64,000 bases of DNA from Oscillospiraceae bacterium (GTDB taxonomy: Bacteria; Bacillota; Clostridia; Oscillospirales; Oscillospiraceae), in contig JAETNP010000005.1 in NCBI GenBank assembly GCA_021768185.1, forward strand, positions 23,366 through 87,365, given 5' to 3'. The notes beneath the pieces are model-generated. The model saw only the letters and a program-made list of their open reading frames with translations, was not told the origin of the DNA and did not search any database. Below, piece by piece: positions 60,785-64,000 of this stretch. Position 1 is the stretch's first letter. Each line of letters starts with the position of its first letter. The position numbers were made by a program, and so were the translations under genes.

Positions 60785-61180
60785 TCAGATGATCTCCAGG
60801 ATGTCCTCGATCGAGATCCGCTCTCCTCCCGTCAGGATCAGGGCGCCTTCGTGATCATCAATCTTTTTAAGCTGGCCGGTGACGCAGACATACGCGCCGC
60901 CGGCTTTCTTTTTGTCTGGACGGAAATACGTCAGTGTCACCTTCGGCTGACTGCGGATCTCGTCCGCCAGTTTTTGCAGCCGCATATCCAGGAGGACTTT
61001 CTCATCCTCGGTCAGTTCGATCCTTTCATCCGTATACCGGGCCGTCTCCCGTACAGCGTCCTCGTAGCCGGTCAGCGCCCGGAAGGGCATAAACTGCGCC
61101 GCCCGGTCGGTCATGGGCATGTGGGGATGGGCAGCGGAGACATGGTGCGGCAGACCAATGATATCGTCATATTTCCCCAT
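60785..61180 (-). CDS. YolD-like protein
   Basis: 131 residues. MPMTDRAAQFMPFRALTGYE and the C-terminal LTGGERISIEDILEI match the YolD-like family. YolD-type proteins are encoded beside Y-family polymerases and have been proposed as UmuD-like partners. The start overlaps the polymerase stop by one base, so the two are co-translated. Confidence 0.88.
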   Translation of the reverse strand: MGKYDDIIGLPHHVSAAHPHMPMTDRAAQFMPFRALTGYEDAVRETARYTDERIELTEDEKVLLDMRLQKLADEIRSQPKVTLTYFRPDKKKAGGAYVCVTGQLKKIDDHEGALILTGGERISIEDILEII

Positions 61181-62691
61181 CAGGCTTTATGCCCTCCAAT
61201 CGTGTCATTGCGTGCTTTACCTGTTGCGCCATCTTCCAGATTCATGCCCTTTAAGATCGCGTTCTTGCCGAAACGTTTCTTGATGTCCAGCATGGTCTGC
61301 TGGACCTTTTTCTCCCGCTCCCGTTCCGCTGTTTCCTGGGTTTTCTGCTCCTGTGCAGCGGCATAGTCGGTGAAGAAGTCCAACTGCTCGAACGCCTTCT
61401 TGTCCGGCGCGGATGACTCATCCGCCACACGGGCGGCGGTAAGGTAAAAACGGCGTACCAGCAGGTCTCGGTCAATGATCCGGTCGAACAGCTCCAGCGC
61501 GGCGGTGACGATGCGGCGGGTGGAGGAGGTGTACTCCTCCAGATTTTCTGTGCCGTGGGCGTGTTTGGGGATGGCGCGGCCATAGCGGTCCGTGGTGACC
61601 TCGCCCTGGTAGGCGCGGCCTTTCAGATTTTCAATGTCATAGCCCACTGTCAGCACCAGCTGGTCGGTGACCAGTTTTTTGTCCACCAGATCCAGCGCCA
61701 GCTGATCCGCCATCTCACGTACCACCAGGCGGGCCTTGTCATAGCCGTAAGGACATTGCAGGACCTGGCCGGAACCGATGCTCTTGGACTCCGGCGTGTA
61801 TGCCTTGATATCCGCGATCGTGACCGGCTCCCAGCCCCAGGCATGGTCGATGAGCAATTCCGCATTTACGCCAAAGAGCTTATAGAGCAGATCTTCGTTG
61901 TGATAGTCGTTGGGGCCGCCCAGGGAACAGCGGGCAATGTCCCCCATGGTGTACAGGCCGTTGGCTTCCAGCTTCCGGGCGTAGCCGCCGCCCACCCGCC
62001 AGAAATCGGTGAGAGGGCGGTGATCCCACAGGTTGCGGCGGTAGCTCATCTCGTCCAGCTCCGCGATGCGTACCCCGTTCGCGTCCGGCTGGGTGTGCTT
62101 GGCCCATATATCCATGGCGATCTTGCAGAGGTAGAGATTCGTCCCGATGCCCGCTGTGGCGGTGATGCCGGTGGTTTCCAGCACATCCAGGATGATCTTC
62201 ATGGCCAGTTCGCGGGCGGTGAGCTTGTAGGTGTCCAGATAATGAGTGACGTCCATCAGCACCTCGTCGATGCTGTAGTTGTGAATGTCGCTGGGCGCGA
62301 TGTATTTGAGATAGACGTTGTAGACTCTGGTGCTCCACTCCATGTAGTGGGCCATCCGGGGCGAAGCCACGATGTAATCTACCGCCAGACTGGAGTCGTT
62401 CTGCAACTCGGTATCGCTGGAGGAGGATCCGGTGAACTGCCGTCCGGGAGCGGACAGCAGCCGCTGGGCATTGACCTCCTTGACCCGCTGCACCACCTCA
62501 AACAGACGGGCTCTCCCGGAGATGCCCCAGGCTTTCAAGGCGGGAGTTACGGCGAGGCATATAGTCTTTTCCGTGCGGCTCAGGTCTGCCACCACAAGGT
62601 TGGTGGTCAGGGGATCAAGGCCGCGCTCGATGCACTCGACACTCGCGTAGAACGATTTGAGATCCACGGCCAGATACGTCCGATCCTTCAC
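61180..62691 (-). CDS. Y-family DNA polymerase (UmuC/UvrX-like)
   Basis: 503 residues from GTG 62691 (AAAGGGGG upstream; GTG 62718 gives nine more residues with a poorer site). Palm residues in YLAVDLKSFYASVECIER and SIDEVLMDVTHYL, finger-domain TGITATAGIGTNLYLCKIAM, then little-finger sequence, are typical. A C-terminal Lys/Glu-rich helix (about 445-503) is added. It bypasses DNA lesions. The pair with YolD is often carried by plasmids or conjugative elements. Confidence 0.95.
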   Translation of the reverse strand: MKDRTYLAVDLKSFYASVECIERGLDPLTTNLVVADLSRTEKTICLAVTPALKAWGISGRARLFEVVQRVKEVNAQRLLSAPGRQFTGSSSSDTELQNDSSLAVDYIVASPRMAHYMEWSTRVYNVYLKYIAPSDIHNYSIDEVLMDVTHYLDTYKLTARELAMKIILDVLETTGITATAGIGTNLYLCKIAMDIWAKHTQPDANGVRIAELDEMSYRRNLWDHRPLTDFWRVGGGYARKLEANGLYTMGDIARCSLGGPNDYHNEDLLYKLFGVNAELLIDHAWGWEPVTIADIKAYTPESKSIGSGQVLQCPYGYDKARLVVREMADQLALDLVDKKLVTDQLVLTVGYDIENLKGRAYQGEVTTDRYGRAIPKHAHGTENLEEYTSSTRRIVTAALELFDRIIDRDLLVRRFYLTAARVADESSAPDKKAFEQLDFFTDYAAAQEQKTQETAEREREKKVQQTMLDIKKRFGKNAILKGMNLEDGATGKARNDTIGGHKA

Positions 62692-62998
62692 AGTGCGGCC
62701 CCCTTTCCCAATACTCACCTGATTTTATCATACCCAGCCATGCTGGGACAACACAAATTTTAGGGAGAGAAGGTGGTCAAATACATCGGCTACGATGCCG
62801 TGGAGGAGCGGCGCCGGGACCACGCATCGCCATGGAGAACAACGCCATGCCCAACCTCACCAGCGTCAAAGGGCTGGGACGCAGCTGGTTATGGCAGAAG
62901 TTCGTGGAGGCGGATAAAAATCAGATGGCGCTTTGTTCGCCCTTCCCGGAATCAGACATGCCCTGCGGCTGCTATGACGGTTGAAGAAGGAGACGAAA
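62692..62998. other. Mosaic spacer with scraps of element genes
   Basis: About 300 bp. A GTG frame at 62773 reads VVKYIGYDAVEERRRDHASP for some 15 plausible residues before losing sense. A second frame gives NAMPNLTSVKGLGRSWLWQK to FPESDMPCGCYDG and stops at TGA 62984. These look like pieces of two genes joined. No intact gene or promoter seen. Confidence 0.4.
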
Positions 62999-63112
62999 AT
63001 GGGAATTATTGAATTTGAAAAGCGGAAGCCCTCCGCAGAGGATCCACACAAGCGCAAATACGCCGGTCAGCGGACGGCCCAGGAGGTCTTCGAGGAACTG
63101 AAGCACCGGCTG
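62999..63112 (+). pseudogene. N-terminal fragment of a conjugative-element protein
   Basis: From ATG 62999 (GAAGGAGA upstream) MGIIEFEKRKPSAEDPHKRK and RTAQEVFEELKHRLGF, the kind of start seen for polyvalent-element proteins of Tn1549 type. After about 38 residues it runs out of frame into the surface-protein fragment. The Shine-Dalgarno is intact but the gene is not. Confidence 0.5.
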
Positions 63113-63513
63113 GGATTCCGTCACCGGAAAGCCAATCCCCGGCACGGAATTTACCGTGAAAAACGCCGATGGCAGCATCGTCGGCAAATACACCACCGGG
63201 AAGGACGGGACGGTCACGATCACCGGTTTGATCCCCGGAAGCACTGTGGCCGTCGTGGAAACGAAAGTCCCCAGCGGGTACGTCCTCGATTCTACGCCCC
63301 AGACCATCGTTGTCAAAAACAGCTCCAGTACCCTGGCCGGCGGTACTGTGACCACTCCGGGCGGCACTACCGGCGGCAGCACCAATACCGGCAACAATCT
63401 GGATTTTGAGAACGACCCCATCGGGACCTTTGAGCTCATTAAGGTGGACGCAGCGGACAAGACCAGGCGGCTGAGCGGCGTCACCTTCGAGATCCGGAAA
63501 ATGGACGACGCCC
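63113..63513 (+). pseudogene. SpaA/Cna-B-type surface protein fragment
   Basis: Frame begins DSVTGKPIPGTEFTVKNADG, continues YTTGKDGTVTITGLIPGSTV and VVETKVPSGYVLDSTPQTIV, a complete SpaA (Cna-B-like) beta-sandwich repeat, then a Gly/Thr linker and the start of the next repeat (FELIKVDAADKTRRLSGVTF). It has no start and breaks off near 63513. Such repeats form stalks of sortase-anchored pili and adhesins. It is in a different frame from the fragment before it. Confidence 0.75.
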
Positions 63514-63605
63514 TTTCAGCGGGATTATTATCCATAAGGTGGACAGGACGCCGGAATGTCGGTTTCCTGTCCTGGCTTTCTTCATGTCCAGTTCTGCGCA
63601 TTTAG

Positions 63606-63778
63606 AACCTCGTTTTTGAGGGTGCAGGTCAAATCGTATTACCCCTTGTACGACTACCGCTTGAAAGCCTTGAAAATATGCCGCTGAATAGGCCCTAAAT
63701 GCGTAGGCTGTTGGACTTGGTTTGGGGTGGGATATTAAGTTAAGGAGCAATACAAGAATATACTCCCATTTTCAAATG
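63606..63778. other. AT-richer spacer without a recognisable gene
   Basis: GC content falls from here to the window's end, unlike the rest of the window. I see no promoter, repeat or gene in this stretch. Confidence 0.4.
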
Positions 63779-63997
63779 CTATAGATATAATCCTCGAATA
63801 TCCCATGGATTTAATATCCACTTCCCGTCATTTCTCCACGGAAGTCCGACACGGCCATCGATACCTTTATATACACATCCCCAAATCAAGACAGCTTCTT
63901 TTTCTTTCCCGTTGTCTATCCAAGATACTTTGACAGACACTTTTGACAAGGCACATGCGCGTTCTTCAATTTCGACGAGTTCAAATGTCTTAAGAGC
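63779..63997 (-). CDS. C-terminal coding segment at the window edge
   Basis: On the minus strand 72 codons run to TAG 63779: KTFELVEIEERACALSKVSV, then VSWIDNGKEKEAVLIWGCVY and GRVGLPWRNDGKWILNPWD. The composition is protein-like throughout. There is no start codon with a Shine-Dalgarno, and the codon just before (63998-64000) is TAG in frame. Either a nonsense or frameshift mutation separates it from an upstream part, or it is a fragment. Family unknown. Confidence 0.5.
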   Translation of the reverse strand, partial: ALKTFELVEIEERACALSKVSVKVSWIDNGKEKEAVLIWGCVYKGIDGRVGLPWRNDGKWILNPWDIRGLYL

Positions 63998-64000
63998 CTA

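Overview
The window is high-GC DNA from a motile Firmicute. Gene order (flgM-flgN-flgK-flgL-yviE-fliW-csrA, then flgB to fliA), a fused FliY-type switch protein, CheC/CheD/CheV, Gram-positive-style Shine-Dalgarno sites, sigma-A promoters and Tn1549/Tn916-type mobile-element debris all point to Clostridia. I infer an Oscillospiraceae-like gut anaerobe; that placement rests on recalled gene families, not on a phylogenetic marker.

Layout. 1-1.3 kb: 3' end of an unrecognised protein. 1.35-2.1 kb: a PilZ-domain gene on the minus strand with its own promoter and terminator. 2.3-8.4 kb: late-assembly and regulatory flagellar genes flgM, flgN, flgK, flgL, a DUF6470 gene, fliW and csrA. 8.6-36.8 kb: a nearly unbroken plus-strand run from a sigma-A promoter: flgB, flgC, fliE-fliJ, an unrecognised gene, fliK, flgD, a TIGR02530-type gene, flgE, flbD, motA, motB, fliM, fliY, cheY, fliO, fliP, fliQ, fliR, flhB, flhA, fliA (sigma-28), two rod/hook genes, cheC, cheD, cheV and an EAL-HDOD gene. 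36.8-38.7 kb: a ComFB-domain protein and a ParA-type ATPase on the minus strand. 38.8-48.3 kb: fliD, fliS, a fliT-position gene, an FtsE-like ATPase, a chemoreceptor, an FtsA-like protein, a lipoprotein and a YjfB-like peptide.

48.3-49.9 kb: smpB, a cyclophilin and ssrA (tmRNA), a compact ribosome-rescue locus. 49.95-57.27 kb: minus-strand DNA bearing the marks of a decayed conjugative element lodged beside ssrA: a small element gene, an HTH gene, a frameshifted sigma-like gene, an intact ABC transporter plus two-component system as cargo, an IS256-type transposase tail and a relaxase N-terminus. 57.3-64 kb: housekeeping and accessory genes (M20 amidohydrolase, nitroreductase, uridine kinase, a YolD / Y-family polymerase pair) separated by further gene fragments, ending in a mosaic of truncated element and surface-protein pieces.

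How it works together. The flagellar genes supply basal body, export apparatus, rod, hook, junction proteins, cap, stator and switch, plus the regulators FlgM/FliA and FliW/CsrA. Flagellin, CheA, CheW, CheB, CheR, FlhF and FlhG are not in the window. The most interesting feature is a set of division- and partition-like proteins (ParA, FtsE-like without FtsX, FtsA-like) inside the flagellar locus where FlhF/FlhG would normally be expected. Other points are a FliY carrying two CheY-binding-like motifs in its linker, a CheC with one altered active site, and low-GC, repeat-bearing inserts in the surface-exposed parts of FlgK, FlgL, FlgE and FliD.
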